From Pseudomonas veronii (GTDB lineage Bacteria; Pseudomonadota; Gammaproteobacteria; Pseudomonadales; Pseudomonadaceae): DNA of 64,000 bases. Below the pieces are notes generated by a model. That model was not told the origin of the DNA and made no database searches. It was given only the letters and a program-made list of their open reading frames with translations. This document shows positions 43,402 through 53,106 of the stretch, piece after piece. The position numbers and the translations under genes are program-made. The stretch spans positions 62,001 through 126,000 of the forward strand of contig NZ_JYLL01000006.1 of the NCBI RefSeq assembly GCF_001439695.1, given 5' to 3'. Every line of letters begins with the position of its first letter. Within the stretch, counting starts at the first letter, position 1.

Positions 43402-45488
43402 ATGCCCCGACCGTCCCCGGGCGTGGAGCGGGCGGCGTCCAGGCCCTTGTCGTCATAACCCGGGGTGACGGTGTTGGCGTAGCGGCGGTTGGTCAGGTTG
43501 CGCAGGTCGACCCAGGCTTGCCAGTCCTGCTGCGGGGCGTCGTAGCCGAACGTGGCGCCGAGTAAGGTATAGGCCGCCGCGTAGTAGGAATTGGCGTAAT
43601 CCACCGCCACCCGCGAGGAATGCTCGGTGTTGAGACTGGTGTAGAAACCGGTCGGATGGCTGTAGCGCAACTGTGCCTGGTAGTAGTGCTTGGGAATGCC
43701 CGGCAAGGTGTTGTCGCCGAAGCGGTCGTCGTTGCGGTAGTGGAAGTCGCTGAAGGTGTAAGCCTGGCGCAGGGCGAGCTTACCGCTGCCGCCGCCGTCC
43801 CACAGCGGACTGAGCAGGCTCAGTTCGACACCTTGGTGAACCGTGGGGCTGGCGTTGGCCTCGGCGAGGATCGCGTTGCTGGTGGGGGTCTGGGCCTGGG
43901 TTTCAACGGTGAGCAACTCGTGGCGCACTTCCGAGCGGTACAGTGCCAGGTCCCATTGGCCGAACCACGCGTCACCACGGCCGCCGACTTCCAGGGTGGT
44001 GGCGGTCTGGTTTTTCAAACTCACACCTTCGCGTTGCAGGCCGGTGGCCGGGCCGCTGCCCGGCCCGAAGTATTTGTTGGAACCCCAAATCATCGACCAG
44101 GCATGCGGCGGCTCGACCGAGCGGCTCAGGTTGCCGTACACCTGCAATTGCGGGGTGAAGTCATAGCGCAGGCCGATGCGCGGCGCATAGTCCCAGTCAT
44201 GTTGACTGAGCGGCGCCTGGCCGTCGGGATAGGTCACCTGGGTTTCGCGGCGGGTGTAGATCGCGGCCAGGCCGGTGGTCAGCCACAGGTCCGGGACCAG
44301 TTCCAGGTCGTTGCCGATATGCAGCACCGTGTCGGAGCCCAGGTAGCTGTAGTCGCGGGTCTTGGTGCCGGGGGCATAGCCTGCGGTATTGCCGACAGGA
44401 ATTCGCACGTATTCCGACGCGCCATTGTTGGGCATCGCCTGGGTGGTGCGCAGGCCGATCGTGGTTTTACTGTCGTGACCGAACAGGGTGTCCTGGCGAA
44501 TGTAGTTCAGCGTGCCGCTGATATCGGTGTAGGCGACTTTCAGGCGATTGGTGCCCTCGCGCAGGTCCATCGGGTAGTCGTGATAGGCCAGGCCGACTTC
44601 GAGCCGCGCGTTGTCGTCGAGCTGCAACGTGGTCTTGTTGGCGATCCAGGTGGAGCCCGGTTGCAGGCGTTTTGAATCGCGGGCGGCGTTGAGGCTGTTG
44701 GCGGCACGCGGATCATGGCTGATCTGGTAGCGCGTGAGCTTGCCTGGCGTGTCGTTGGTGGTTTCGCGGTAGCGCAAGTAAAAGCGCGTCTCCAGGTTCG
44801 GGTTGAAACGGTAGCCGAAGTTGGCCGCGACGCCCTTGCCCGTGCCGGCGCTCTGCTGCTGATAGCCGTCGGATTCGGAATCGGTGAGGCTGATGTAATA
44901 GTCGGCATCCCCCAGCACCTGGCCCGAACTGATCTCGCGCTGGGCATAACCACGACTGCCCGCTTCGTAGCGCACTTGCAGCTTGGGCGCGTCGTAGCCG
45001 GTGTGGGTCACGTAATTGACCGCCCCACCCAGGGCCAGCGCGCCCTGATCAAAACCGTTGGCACCGCGCAGCACCTCGACGCGGCTTTGCCACAAGGGGT
45101 CCTTGAGTTCATAGGGCGTACCGCCGGGGCCTGTCAGCGGCAAACCGTCGAGCGTCTCGTACAACCCGGAAGCATGGGCGCCGGGGCTGCGGTTGAGGCC
45201 CGAGCCACGGATCGAGAGTTTGACGCCTTCATTATTTGCCGCCTTGGCGTACACCCCGGCCTGATACTTGAACACGTCCTCGTTGGTGCTCACCCGCCCC
45301 TGTTGCACGCTGCCCATGTCGATGTAATTGGTGCCGCCGGGCACGCGCTTGAGCTGCGCCTGCGCCACTTCAGCCGCGCTGGCTTCGCTGGTGGTGACTT
45401 CGACCGGCGCCAGTTGCAGGTCTTCGGCCTGCACAAGGGAACTGAGGGTCAGGGCAGCAAAAAGCAGCGGGGGTTGGCGCAGCAACAT
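43371..45488 (-). CDS. TonB-dependent outer-membrane receptor
   Basis: 705 residues from MLLRQPPLLFAALTLSSLVQ, signal peptide ending at QA. A TonB-box-like stretch (APVEVTTSE) precedes the plug (NEDVFKYQAGVYAK, LSIRGSGLN, RVEVLRGANGFDQGALALGGAVNYVT) and a 22-strand barrel ending in SWSWR. There is no STN domain, so no direct sigma signalling. The substrate could be a siderophore or another metal complex. No Fur-box-like site was seen upstream. Confidence 0.87.
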   Translation of the reverse strand: MLLRQPPLLFAALTLSSLVQAEDLQLAPVEVTTSEASAAEVAQAQLKRVPGGTNYIDMGSVQQGRVSTNEDVFKYQAGVYAKAANNEGVKLSIRGSGLNRSPGAHASGLYETLDGLPLTGPGGTPYELKDPLWQSRVEVLRGANGFDQGALALGGAVNYVTHTGYDAPKLQVRYEAGSRGYAQREISSGQVLGDADYYISLTDSESDGYQQQSAGTGKGVAANFGYRFNPNLETRFYLRYRETTNDTPGKLTRYQISHDPRAANSLNAARDSKRLQPGSTWIANKTTLQLDDNARLEVGLAYHDYPMDLREGTNRLKVAYTDISGTLNYIRQDTLFGHDSKTTIGLRTTQAMPNNGASEYVRIPVGNTAGYAPGTKTRDYSYLGSDTVLHIGNDLELVPDLWLTTGLAAIYTRRETQVTYPDGQAPLSQHDWDYAPRIGLRYDFTPQLQVYGNLSRSVEPPHAWSMIWGSNKYFGPGSGPATGLQREGVSLKNQTATTLEVGGRGDAWFGQWDLALYRSEVRHELLTVETQAQTPTSNAILAEANASPTVHQGVELSLLSPLWDGGGSGKLALRQAYTFSDFHYRNDDRFGDNTLPGIPKHYYQAQLRYSHPTGFYTSLNTEHSSRVAVDYANSYYAAAYTLLGATFGYDAPQQDWQAWVDLRNLTNRRYANTVTPGYDDKGLDAARSTPGDGRGIYTGVSWSWR

Positions 45489-45626
45489 GGGGCGAGTCCT
45501 TGGAATGCGGGGGCGTGAAGGCAAGGCCTCGCACGCGAACTGTGATGGGAAGACCGGGACGCTCGCCAGGTCACGCCTTATTCACGGCGCAGAGCCTTCC
45601 CGGCCCCTGAAAAAACTACCTGTCTC

Positions 45627-45896
45627 CTAGCCCGCGGCGGACGCCAGCGCGCGCATGAAGTCATCCGCCTCCGACCCCGCCGGAAAGCGGAACCCGTACA
45701 TTTCGTCGGTCGTCAGAATGCTGTTGAGGGCGTCGCGAAATTGCGCTTCGGTCGGCGACTCCTGCAGCAGTTTGTGTGCCGGTAACAACAGCTCGGCAGA
45801 AACGCCTTGCGCACTCGCGGCGTCAATCACCGCAAACAGGATAAATCGCAGGCGGATTTCGCGATCCGTGGGCCAAACCGTTTTTCGCTTACCCAA
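45627..45896 (-). CDS. Small protein, unknown function
   Basis: 89 residues from a TTG at 45896 with GAGG 7 bases upstream; no in-frame ATG exists before residue 66. The sequence is helical and acidic at the end (FRDALNSILTTDEMYGFRFPAG). It is soluble, without a signal. I do not recognise it. It lies on the same strand as the TonB-receptor gene and ends 138 bp upstream of its start. Confidence 0.5.
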   Translation of the reverse strand: MGKRKTVWPTDREIRLRFILFAVIDAASAQGVSAELLLPAHKLLQESPTEAQFRDALNSILTTDEMYGFRFPAGSEADDFMRALASAAG

Positions 45897-46023
45897 GGTA
45901 GGGCCTCATATTTAAGAAAAGTCCGAGGCTATTGCCGACAGATGGGCGTTTCAAGCAGTGCAGTGCAAGATAGGGCACTTCCTACAGAGGAAACGGAAAC
46001 ACCGCACTCAACGGTCCTAACGC

Positions 46024-46737
46024 TCACTGCACCGGCAGAAAATTCATCAGCAACAGGCTTTGCGCGTAATTGACGCCAATGCGTCGGTAGCGCTCATCGA
46101 GCATCTGGGTCAGCAGGTCGAGCCGCGCGACGATCTTGCCGAACTCGACGGCGAAACTGAGGTTGCTGCCCTCCTCCGAGATCTCGTTGGAAAACAGCAG
46201 CAGCACGCCATTGGCATCCTGACGCTGGCTGAGCAGCCAGGTGGCCTTTTCGATATTGCGCGCCGCGTTGCTGACGAATTGCGGGTTGATCGTGTCAGAG
46301 ATATAGAACCGGGTGCGCCCGCCATGTGCAGTCACCAGCATGCTGCCAATCGCATAGATAAACGCCCCGACCCGATCGCCGCGAAACTCGGGGCTCAAGG
46401 AGTAACTCAGGGCCGCCAGATCGCGACGATCCCCCAGGGCGGGCAGCGGTTGACGGTTTTCGATGGCCGAACGGATTTCCCGCGCCGCGCTCACCGCGTC
46501 CAGGTAACCCGACTGCCGCCACTGGTTGGGGTTGCGCAGGTACAGCTTGTTCATCAGCAAATACAGGCTTTGCAGGTTATCGCGCATGCCGAGGGTGGCC
46601 ATGCGGTCGACGCTGGTCTGGAGAAACTCATCAGGCTTGCCATTGCTGAATTGCCTGGCGATATCGCGCCCCTGTTGCTGGCTGCAGGCGGTGGTGCAGA
46701 GCAGAAACACGAGGACGAGCCAGCGCGGGCGGTTCAT
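46024..46737 (-). CDS. Putative lipoprotein, unknown function
   Basis: 237 residues from MNRPRWLVLVFLLCTTACSQ, with a lipoprotein-type signal and Cys near 18; an upstream GTG start at 46779 would add 14 residues. The rest is helical (LQSLYLLMNKLYLRN, IRSAIENRQPLPALGDRRDLAALSYSL). It is likely anchored in the envelope. I do not recognise the family. Confidence 0.7.
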   Translation of the reverse strand: MNRPRWLVLVFLLCTTACSQQQGRDIARQFSNGKPDEFLQTSVDRMATLGMRDNLQSLYLLMNKLYLRNPNQWRQSGYLDAVSAAREIRSAIENRQPLPALGDRRDLAALSYSLSPEFRGDRVGAFIYAIGSMLVTAHGGRTRFYISDTINPQFVSNAARNIEKATWLLSQRQDANGVLLLFSNEISEEGSNLSFAVEFGKIVARLDLLTQMLDERYRRIGVNYAQSLLLMNFLPVQ

Positions 46738-47293
46738 CCATCGGCAGGTAAGAGGCGGGAACGTATGATCCATCGGCACCAGGTCTAGTTCTTATGTCCA
46801 CACGCAGTATGAGTATGGCTGGGATAGAGATAGATCCGAAAAATCCGAAAAAGTGCAGGATTGGGCAACAGAAAACCCGGAATGACATGAGAAGCCCCCA
46901 GTGCATGTTAATGCGTTTCGCAAAGACACAACTTCGAGCACCCTATGCCGTATCGCGATCGGCAGGATTACCCAATCAGGATCTAGTACCGAGTGGCTTA
47001 GTCAAAAATACAAAATAAGTGACTTTCAATATTTAAAATCACGCTCTGCAAAGCCCATACGCTGAAATACCGCTTCCTTTCAGACGTCTGCTGTTTAGAT
47101 TGAAATGGGGACTCTGGCGCTCAACGCCGGTTCAACGACCGAAGTGACGCCGGCATCACCTATCGCTTGAACCAGCAGAAACGAGATTGAATACAATTAA
47201 CAAAAACATAAAATTGATGAGCCTGCAGCCTGCCAGATCGTTACATCCCTGAGGTATCGGATCTAAACTGCAAAATATACTTAGCTATTTTGA
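46738..47293. other. AT-rich gap between the lipoprotein gene and a small ORF
   Basis: Base composition falls clearly below that of the flanking genes. A 74-codon open reading from 46794 has no supporting features, and the stretch 47040-47290 contains only short broken readings. No tRNA, insertion sequence or terminator was recognised. Confidence 0.5.
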
Positions 47294-47521
47294 ATGAGGT
47301 TCCCGATCATGGCGTTCTGTTTTGGTCTATTCGCGCCACATTACCGTTATAAACATTACGTTTTGATCGACAACGACGGTTGCTGTATAGGATTCAAGAC
47401 CTGCACTCGAAACCCTGGCGCAAAATGGGTTGAAACTGAAGAGATAAACCTGGCCTGGCTGAATAAACCATCTATCAACCGGTGCCCACCGCCCCCTTCA
47501 ACAGCCCATCTAAAGACATAG
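47294..47521 (+). CDS. Possible small protein, unknown function
   Basis: 75 residues, or 70 from the ATG at 47309, which has GAGG 10 bases upstream. The protein has HYVLIDNDGCCIGFKTCT and WVETEEINLAWLNKPS, a pattern I associate with small uncharacterised Pseudomonas proteins. The DNA is AT-rich. Evidence is limited to the open frame and this resemblance. Confidence 0.45.
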   Translation: MRFPIMAFCFGLFAPHYRYKHYVLIDNDGCCIGFKTCTRNPGAKWVETEEINLAWLNKPSINRCPPPPSTAHLKT

Positions 47522-47969
47522 AGCAAAAGACATTTTCATTCAAATCTACAGATTGCTTTTGCCTTATCGGCTTTCTTCGCAAACACACTTACAAGTACGC
47601 AATCCCTTCACATCAATATCACACTATTTTCACACTCCACGCGATTCAAAACCAACTAAGTTGCTTAAGTATGGGAAGTACTCTCAACTCGTTCTATTGC
47701 ATTATTTTCACATTAATTGTTAAACAATGATGCTGGTAGCAGACCAGCCGCAATGGGGCAGACCAAAGCGACCTCAGGGTCGGTCGGCACCCGAACCAAC
47801 ACAACCGCGCAACGATCCACAGGTTCAGGCGCCAAAATCGGCGACCTCAACCTTGCCGTGCAAAGCCCAGACATCAAGCGCTTTATACAAACAAAACGGC
47901 CAGTTTCAGCAGAACTGAAACTGGCCGTCAATGCGTTGCGTCTTCCGGGCTTGACCGGCGATCGTCCGC
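47522..47969. other. AT-rich gap with the oprD-like terminator
   Basis: These 448 bases lie between the small ORF and the end of the OprD-family gene. The right part contains the porin terminator at 47895-47928. An 82-codon open reading near 47482 shows no protein-like pattern. Nothing else was recognised. Confidence 0.5.
47880..47928 (-). terminator. Rho-independent terminator of the OprD-family gene
   Basis: A 14-bp perfect stem (47896-47909 with 47915-47928; arm ACGGCCAGTTTCAG) and 5-base loop is followed on the minus strand by TTTTGTTTG. It lies 42 bases beyond the porin stop. Confidence 0.9.
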
Positions 47970-49295
47970 TTAGAAAATCGAGATTGGGTAATCCACGATC
48001 AGACGGGTTTCGTTGTAATCCCCTTCCGCCTGATCAGCGTTACCGCGGTGCCAGGCTTGACGCACGCGCATCGACAAGTCTTTGACTGGGCCGCTCTGTA
48101 CCACGTATTTGGCTTCAAAGTTGGTTTCATGGTGCTTGCCGTCAGCACCATAACCATAGGCACGGTAGGCGCTGCCGACCGGCATGTGCGTGCCGTCGAT
48201 ATTGTCACCGTTGAGGTAGCGCGTCATAAAACTCAGCCCTGGCACGCCATAAGTCGCCATGTTCAAGTCGTAACGGGCCTGCCAGGACTTTTCGCCTGGG
48301 CCGTTAAAGTCAGAATATTGAACCGAGTTGGCCAGGAAGATGGAGTCGGCCAGATCACCCGACTTGTTATTACCCACGGCCACATAGTCGAACGGCGTGT
48401 CGCCGTGAACCTTCTGGAACGCCAGTGTGACGGTATGAGCACTCAGGAAAGAGTACGCCGCCGCCAACGACCAAGTGGTGTTGTTGATGGAGCCGGCTTT
48501 GGACTGGCCGGAGTCGGTGGTGCGGTAGATGTTGAAGTCCAGGTTCAATGATTGATCGGCAGTGAACGGAATCGTGTAGTTGGCATTACCGTAGTATTGA
48601 TGCCAGACGTCCTTGAGGTCCGAGGCAAACACGCTCATGGACAAGTTATCGGTCAGCGTGTACTTGCCACCGAGGTAGTCAATGCTCTTGGCCGGTATGT
48701 TGGCATAACCGGCATACAATTCGTGGCTATTGTTGGTCGTGGTCGGACCGTTACTGCTGGTGAAGTGCCCGGCGTCGAGGTTCAACCCTTCAATTTCGCT
48801 GCTCAACAGGTTGAAGCCAGTCGCCGTTTGAGGCGTGGCGCGAGTACCCGCCGTGGCCAGGACCGGGTTGTTGGGCTGCAAGTTGCCATAATGCAGCTCA
48901 GTCTTGGAGAACCGTGCCTTGATCGACGCGCCTGCACTACTGAAGTCATTCTCCGGCCGGCCGTTGCTGTCGACCGGCAAGTTGCCAGAGCCTGCATTGC
49001 CTTTGCCACCGTCCAGCTTCACGCCCCAGTATCCGTAAGCATCTACACCAAAACCGATGGTGCCTTGGGTGAAGCCGGAGGAGAAGTTGCCTTGCATCAC
49101 CTGCAACCAATCCTGTTTGTCGCCCGCCGAATTCTTACCGTCACGATCAAAATAAAAGTTGCGAAGCAGCAGGTTCAAACTACTGCCTTCAACAAACCCC
49201 TTGGCAGTCGCTTGGTCCTCCACACCCGCGGCTGACGCTAGTTGACTAACACCCAGCGAGACCGTCAGCGCCACCAAATTCCACTTAAAAGACAT
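47970..49295 (-). CDS. OprD-family outer-membrane porin
   Basis: 441 residues from MSFKWNLVALTVSLGVSQLA, signal peptide ending at ASA. The OprD family pattern is seen in KGFVEGSSLNLLLRNFYFDRDG, GFTQGTIGFGVDAYGYWGVKLDG, SLAAAYSFLSAHTVTLAFQKVHGD and ETRLIVDYPISIF at the end. The family takes up amino acids, small carboxylates or aromatic acids; the substrate is not predictable here. GGGGA is 8 bases before the ATG. A strong terminator follows. Confidence 0.9.
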   Translation of the reverse strand: MSFKWNLVALTVSLGVSQLASAAGVEDQATAKGFVEGSSLNLLLRNFYFDRDGKNSAGDKQDWLQVMQGNFSSGFTQGTIGFGVDAYGYWGVKLDGGKGNAGSGNLPVDSNGRPENDFSSAGASIKARFSKTELHYGNLQPNNPVLATAGTRATPQTATGFNLLSSEIEGLNLDAGHFTSSNGPTTTNNSHELYAGYANIPAKSIDYLGGKYTLTDNLSMSVFASDLKDVWHQYYGNANYTIPFTADQSLNLDFNIYRTTDSGQSKAGSINNTTWSLAAAYSFLSAHTVTLAFQKVHGDTPFDYVAVGNNKSGDLADSIFLANSVQYSDFNGPGEKSWQARYDLNMATYGVPGLSFMTRYLNGDNIDGTHMPVGSAYRAYGYGADGKHHETNFEAKYVVQSGPVKDLSMRVRQAWHRGNADQAEGDYNETRLIVDYPISIF

Positions 49296-49654
49296 TGTTT
49301 GTTCCCCTGTTTTTAATAGAGCTGCCTCGTCTCTCAACGCACAGTCAGCAGGGTCTCCCCTGAAGTCAGGCCGTCAAAAGCGAAGAGTCATAAGTCGATG
49401 GCAGATGAGAAGGTTTCTAAGTCGCAACGCATTGACTGCGCAGCGCAAGGTACCGTTTTATAACGGTTTATTTTTAGTACAGGGCAGAGCCTAAGGTGAA
49501 AAACTTATAACACTTTCCCGCCGATGGAATGACCTCGTTTCCCGTGAAAGTAATTTTCCATTTCTGTAACAATTCAGGTTTATACAAGACAGCCGGACGC
49601 GTGAAATGAGCTGGACATCGATGTTTCGCATACATCTAAAGTCCCAACTGCACG
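49296..49654. other. Divergent promoter region between the OprD-family gene and the ATPase operon
   Basis: These 359 bases carry the upstream DNA of the porin gene on the minus strand and of the small ORFs and ATPase on the plus strand. It is AT-rich around 49440-49580. No repeat, terminator or RNA was recognised. Confidence 0.5.
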
Positions 49655-49798
49655 ATGAAAACGGCACGCTCTGAGCCTGGATATCCGCAAAGGGCCGAAC
49701 TGATTCAGGCGTTCTTGGAGCTCCCTTATCGAGAGCGGCGAATGCCGCAATATTTAAAGCAACGTTGTGCTAGCGTACCTGTAGGACGGATTACATGA
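49655..49798 (+). CDS. Possible small ORF upstream of the P-type ATPase (first of two)
   Basis: 47 residues (MKTARSEPGYPQRAELIQAF onward), hydrophilic and basic. The frame is closed 15 bases upstream by a stop, so this ATG is the only start. Its stop overlaps the next small ORF as ATGA. There is no clear ribosome site, so the evidence is the chain of overlaps only. Confidence 0.35.
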   Translation: MKTARSEPGYPQRAELIQAFLELPYRERRMPQYLKQRCASVPVGRIT

Positions 49799-49983
49799 TG
49801 GTCTTAGACGCATGCCTCGAGGTCGATACGACTACAAGCCTCGAGGCAGGGCATCACATTGCTATAGAGCCAGCCTGCAGGTATCGCAGCGCCATGGGGG
49901 TACAGAACCTGATGACACACATTGCCCCATTGCCCCCCCTTGATTCGAGTCACGATCACCCACTCATAACGGCCGCGCTGTGA
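49795..49983 (+). CDS. Possible small ORF upstream of the P-type ATPase (second of two)
   Basis: 62 residues, starting MMVLDACLEVDTTTSLEAGH, His-rich (six His) with three Met at the start and middle. It overlaps the upstream ORF by 4 bases and the ATPase start by 4 bases (GTGA). A metal-binding leader is conceivable but not demonstrable from sequence. Confidence 0.4.
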   Translation: MMVLDACLEVDTTTSLEAGHHIAIEPACRYRSAMGVQNLMTHIAPLPPLDSSHDHPLITAAL

Positions 49984-52583
49984 ACGCTGAGCTACCTCAT
50001 TCAGGTTCGCAGACGCCGCTTGAGGGTTTGTGCGAGGCGCAGGTGCAGCAACGTCTGGCGCAGGACGGGCCGAACGAACTCCCCGCCTCCCGCCGACGCA
50101 GCGCCTTGCGCCTGATGTGTGACGTGGCCTTCGAGCCGATGTTTCTCCTGCTGGTCGCGTGCGGCGCTTTGTATATGGTGCTGGGCGATGTCCAGGAAGC
50201 CCTGATGTTGCTGGGCTTTGTCTTCGTCGTGATGAGCATCAGCTTTGTCCAACAGCGGCGCAGTGAACGCTCCCTGAATGCGTTGCGGGACCTCTCCAGC
50301 CCAAGGGCTAAAGTGCTAAGGGAAGGTAAAGAGTGCAGCGTTCCCTCGCGGGACCTGGTCGTTGGCGATGTTGTAATGCTGGCTGAAGGTGATCGCGTAC
50401 CCGCTGACCTGCAACTGACAACATGCGCCAACCTATCAATTGATGAGTCCTTGCTGACCGGAGAATCCATGCCAGTCAGCAAGCTGGTCGCGCCGCAGTC
50501 TCATACACTTGGTGATCCAGCGCCGCCGCCAATGAATGCGACCCTTGCGCAGGCATTTTCAGGCACATTGGTCACGTGCGGCACCGCCCAGGGACGTGTC
50601 ACCGCCACCGGCGAGCGCAGTGCGCTGGGCCGGATTGGCCAGTCACTGGCGGACATCGAGGTGGAACCCACCCCGACACAACAGCAAACGCGTCGTGTGG
50701 TCAAGCGGGTCGCTGTCATAGGCCTGGCGCTGGCGGCGGCGCTCGCTATCGCTTTCGGGCTGCTGCGCGGTGACTGGCTGCATGGGATGCTGGCGGGCCT
50801 GACGCTGGCGATGGCAATCCTACCGGAGGAGTTGCCGGTTGTACTGACGCTCTTTCTAGGCCTCGGCGCCTGGCGACTCGCCCGTGAGAAGGTGTTAGCG
50901 CGTAGCATCCCTGCCGTCGAATTGCTCGGTGCGACCACCGTCTTATGCGTCGACAAGACCGGTACGCTGACGGCTAACAGAATGACGGTCAGGCGCCTTT
51001 GGTCCGAGGAGGCTGAGTATGAAGTCGCCAGAGATGGTACTGACGGCGGCACGCCTTTGCAGGAGGCACTCCATGGTGTGCTTGAGTACGCGGTTCTCGC
51101 CAGCCACCGCCATGCTTTCGACCCGATGGAGTCGGCCATCGGCGAGACCGGGCAGAGCCTGCTGGCGCTCACCGAGCACCTTCACGCCGACTGGACGCTG
51201 ATCGACGACTATCCCTTGTCACCTCAGATGCTGGCAATGTCGCGGGTGTGGCAATCGCCGAATCAACGAGAGCGACTCATTGCTGCAAAGGGAGCGCCCG
51301 AGGCAATCGTCGATTTGTGCCATATGGATCCCGTTCGCAGCGCGCGCATTGCGGCTCAGGTGCTGGCGATGGCGGCAGACGGGCTTCGCGTTCTCGGCGT
51401 CGCACAGGCGACCTTCGCCGCCGAGGTATTGCCCGGTTTACAGCACGACTTCGACTTCAGGTTTCTAGGATTGGTCGGGCTCGAAGATCCGATTCGTCCA
51501 GATGTGCCGCAGGCTATTGCCGAGTGCCGAGCCGCCGGCATCCGTGTGGTGATGATGACGGGCGACCACCCGGCCACAGCGATGTCGGTCGCCAGGCAGG
51601 CCGGGCTGGGCACCGATGCGCCGGTGATCACTGGAACCGAACTGTCCACGCTGAACGATTCTGAGCTGGCTGCACGACTGATCACCACGCAGATCTTCTG
51701 CCGTGTTCAGCCAGAGCAGAAACTGCGCCTGGTACGCGCGTTCCGTGCACAGGGTGATGTCGTCGCCATGACCGGCGACGGTGTCAACGACGCGCCTGCA
51801 CTGAAGGCAGCCGATATTGGCGTTGCGATGGGTGCGCGTGGCACCGAGGTCGCACGCGAGGCGGCCGCGCTGGTTTTGCTCAATGATGATTTCGAGTCGT
51901 TGGTGACCGCCGTGCGCTATGGCCGCCGCATTTTCGCCAACTTGCGCAAGGCGATTGTGTTTGTGGTGGCCGTACACGTGCCGATCGTCGGCCTATCGAT
52001 GCTTCCAGTGCTTTTCGGCTGGCCGATGGTGCTGATGCCGGCGCACATTTTGTTCTTGCAACTGATCATCGATCCCGCCTGCTCGGTCGTGTTCGAGGCC
52101 GAACCGCTTGAGCCGGATGCGATGAAGGCTCCTCCACGTCGAAAGGAGCAACAGTTGTTCGACAGCGCAGTGATGATACGCGGCCTCTGCCAAGGCATTG
52201 GCTTACTGATACTGCTTCTCGCGACGTATGCAAGTATGAGGTTCTTTGCGCCGGTTGCGTCGGAGCAAGATGAGCTTGCGAGAACACTGACCTTCGTCGT
52301 CCTGGCGCTGGCCAACCTCGCCCTGATCCATACCAATAAGTCATGGGGCCGCACGCGCTGGGTGGGGCCTGGCGCGTTTGGCACCCAGCTCAGTTGGATC
52401 GCTTTCGCAACGTTGGCCATGTTGGCGATAGCGCTGTTTTTTCCGCCGGTTACCCAGCTGTTCTCATTCGTGACACCCGCGCCAGTACTGCTGCTTTTCG
52501 CATTTGGCATCGTCGCGCTGAGCGTAATGTGGTTCGAAGTCGTGAAATGGCTAATACGAATGAGGAGCGAGCATAGCGACTGA
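49980..52583 (+). CDS. P-type cation-transporting ATPase (P2-like)
   Basis: 867 residues from a GTG. An N-terminal cation-ATPase domain (GLCEAQVQQRLAQDGPNELP) precedes the actuator TGES (160-163). The M4 motif is PEELP (282-286), the phosphorylated Asp is D325 in DKTGTLT, and the hinge is TGDGVND (598-604), followed by a long C-terminal membrane domain. PEELP rather than PEGLP separates it from SERCA-type calcium pumps; the ion could be Ca2+, Mn2+ or another divalent. There are no Cys metal-binding domains, so it is not a copper or zinc exporter of the P1B type. No ribosome site is evident before the GTG; coupling to the small ORF may supply it. Confidence 0.85.
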   Translation: MNAELPHSGSQTPLEGLCEAQVQQRLAQDGPNELPASRRRSALRLMCDVAFEPMFLLLVACGALYMVLGDVQEALMLLGFVFVVMSISFVQQRRSERSLNALRDLSSPRAKVLREGKECSVPSRDLVVGDVVMLAEGDRVPADLQLTTCANLSIDESLLTGESMPVSKLVAPQSHTLGDPAPPPMNATLAQAFSGTLVTCGTAQGRVTATGERSALGRIGQSLADIEVEPTPTQQQTRRVVKRVAVIGLALAAALAIAFGLLRGDWLHGMLAGLTLAMAILPEELPVVLTLFLGLGAWRLAREKVLARSIPAVELLGATTVLCVDKTGTLTANRMTVRRLWSEEAEYEVARDGTDGGTPLQEALHGVLEYAVLASHRHAFDPMESAIGETGQSLLALTEHLHADWTLIDDYPLSPQMLAMSRVWQSPNQRERLIAAKGAPEAIVDLCHMDPVRSARIAAQVLAMAADGLRVLGVAQATFAAEVLPGLQHDFDFRFLGLVGLEDPIRPDVPQAIAECRAAGIRVVMMTGDHPATAMSVARQAGLGTDAPVITGTELSTLNDSELAARLITTQIFCRVQPEQKLRLVRAFRAQGDVVAMTGDGVNDAPALKAADIGVAMGARGTEVAREAAALVLLNDDFESLVTAVRYGRRIFANLRKAIVFVVAVHVPIVGLSMLPVLFGWPMVLMPAHILFLQLIIDPACSVVFEAEPLEPDAMKAPPRRKEQQLFDSAVMIRGLCQGIGLLILLLATYASMRFFAPVASEQDELARTLTFVVLALANLALIHTNKSWGRTRWVGPGAFGTQLSWIAFATLAMLAIALFFPPVTQLFSFVTPAPVLLLFAFGIVALSVMWFEVVKWLIRMRSEHSD

Positions 52584-52811
52584 GCGAAGCCTTTCGTGCT
52601 GATCCCCGAGTTCGCCGGGGGCTGCACATGTCGCAACCCTGGCGAGGTCTGTTCAGCAGTTAATCGCTTAGATTGGCTCCCAGCTTTGGAAAAGCAAACC
52701 GGATCAGCAGCGCAACATCGGGTGCTTCGCCCCTCGAACATTATCGGGTAACGCGGCGAGTGGACTCGTCACGTTGGCGAACCTCTCACTCGGGTCAACG
52801 CCTTAATAAAA

Positions 52812-52875
52812 GGTGTACGGCAGGATTCGAACCCTGGAATCGCCAGTAACGTTCACTGGCTTCCAGGAGTCCAAA
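52812..52875 (-). other. Degenerate tRNA-Ser-like fragment
   Basis: Read on the minus strand, the variable arm and T arm (GAACGTTACTGGCG, CCAGGGTTCGAATCC) match the tRNA-Ser at 58189-58279 at about 28 of 32 positions, and the anticodon arm is weakly similar. The acceptor end differs (CCTGCCGTACACC). It may be a decayed attachment-site copy. Confidence 0.5.
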
Positions 52876-53106
52876 GTAACTTTTTAAAACAATACGTTAG
52901 ATTCTAATAATTACCGCACCAAGGCACTTTTGAATGCGTTGGAGCCCGCGCCGATCATGGGGCGCATAAGGTTGCAGAAATCATTCCGCCCTCCCCCGCG
53001 TGCTGCCGATCGAACACTATCGCCAATAGTCGTAGTGAAACATCCGGGGGCCGCTGATAATCTGCGACCACGTTCGCCAGCCGTTTAGGGATGGAGGCGA
53101 AAATAG

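Noticed and set aside
45489..45630. Possible cobalamin riboswitch upstream of the TonB-dependent receptor
   Set aside because: A GGGAAGGC string and a GACCTGG...CCCGGTC segment occur in the leader, but I could not find the B12 box (CCGCAACTG-like) or the correct order of conserved elements, so there is no case for the riboswitch.
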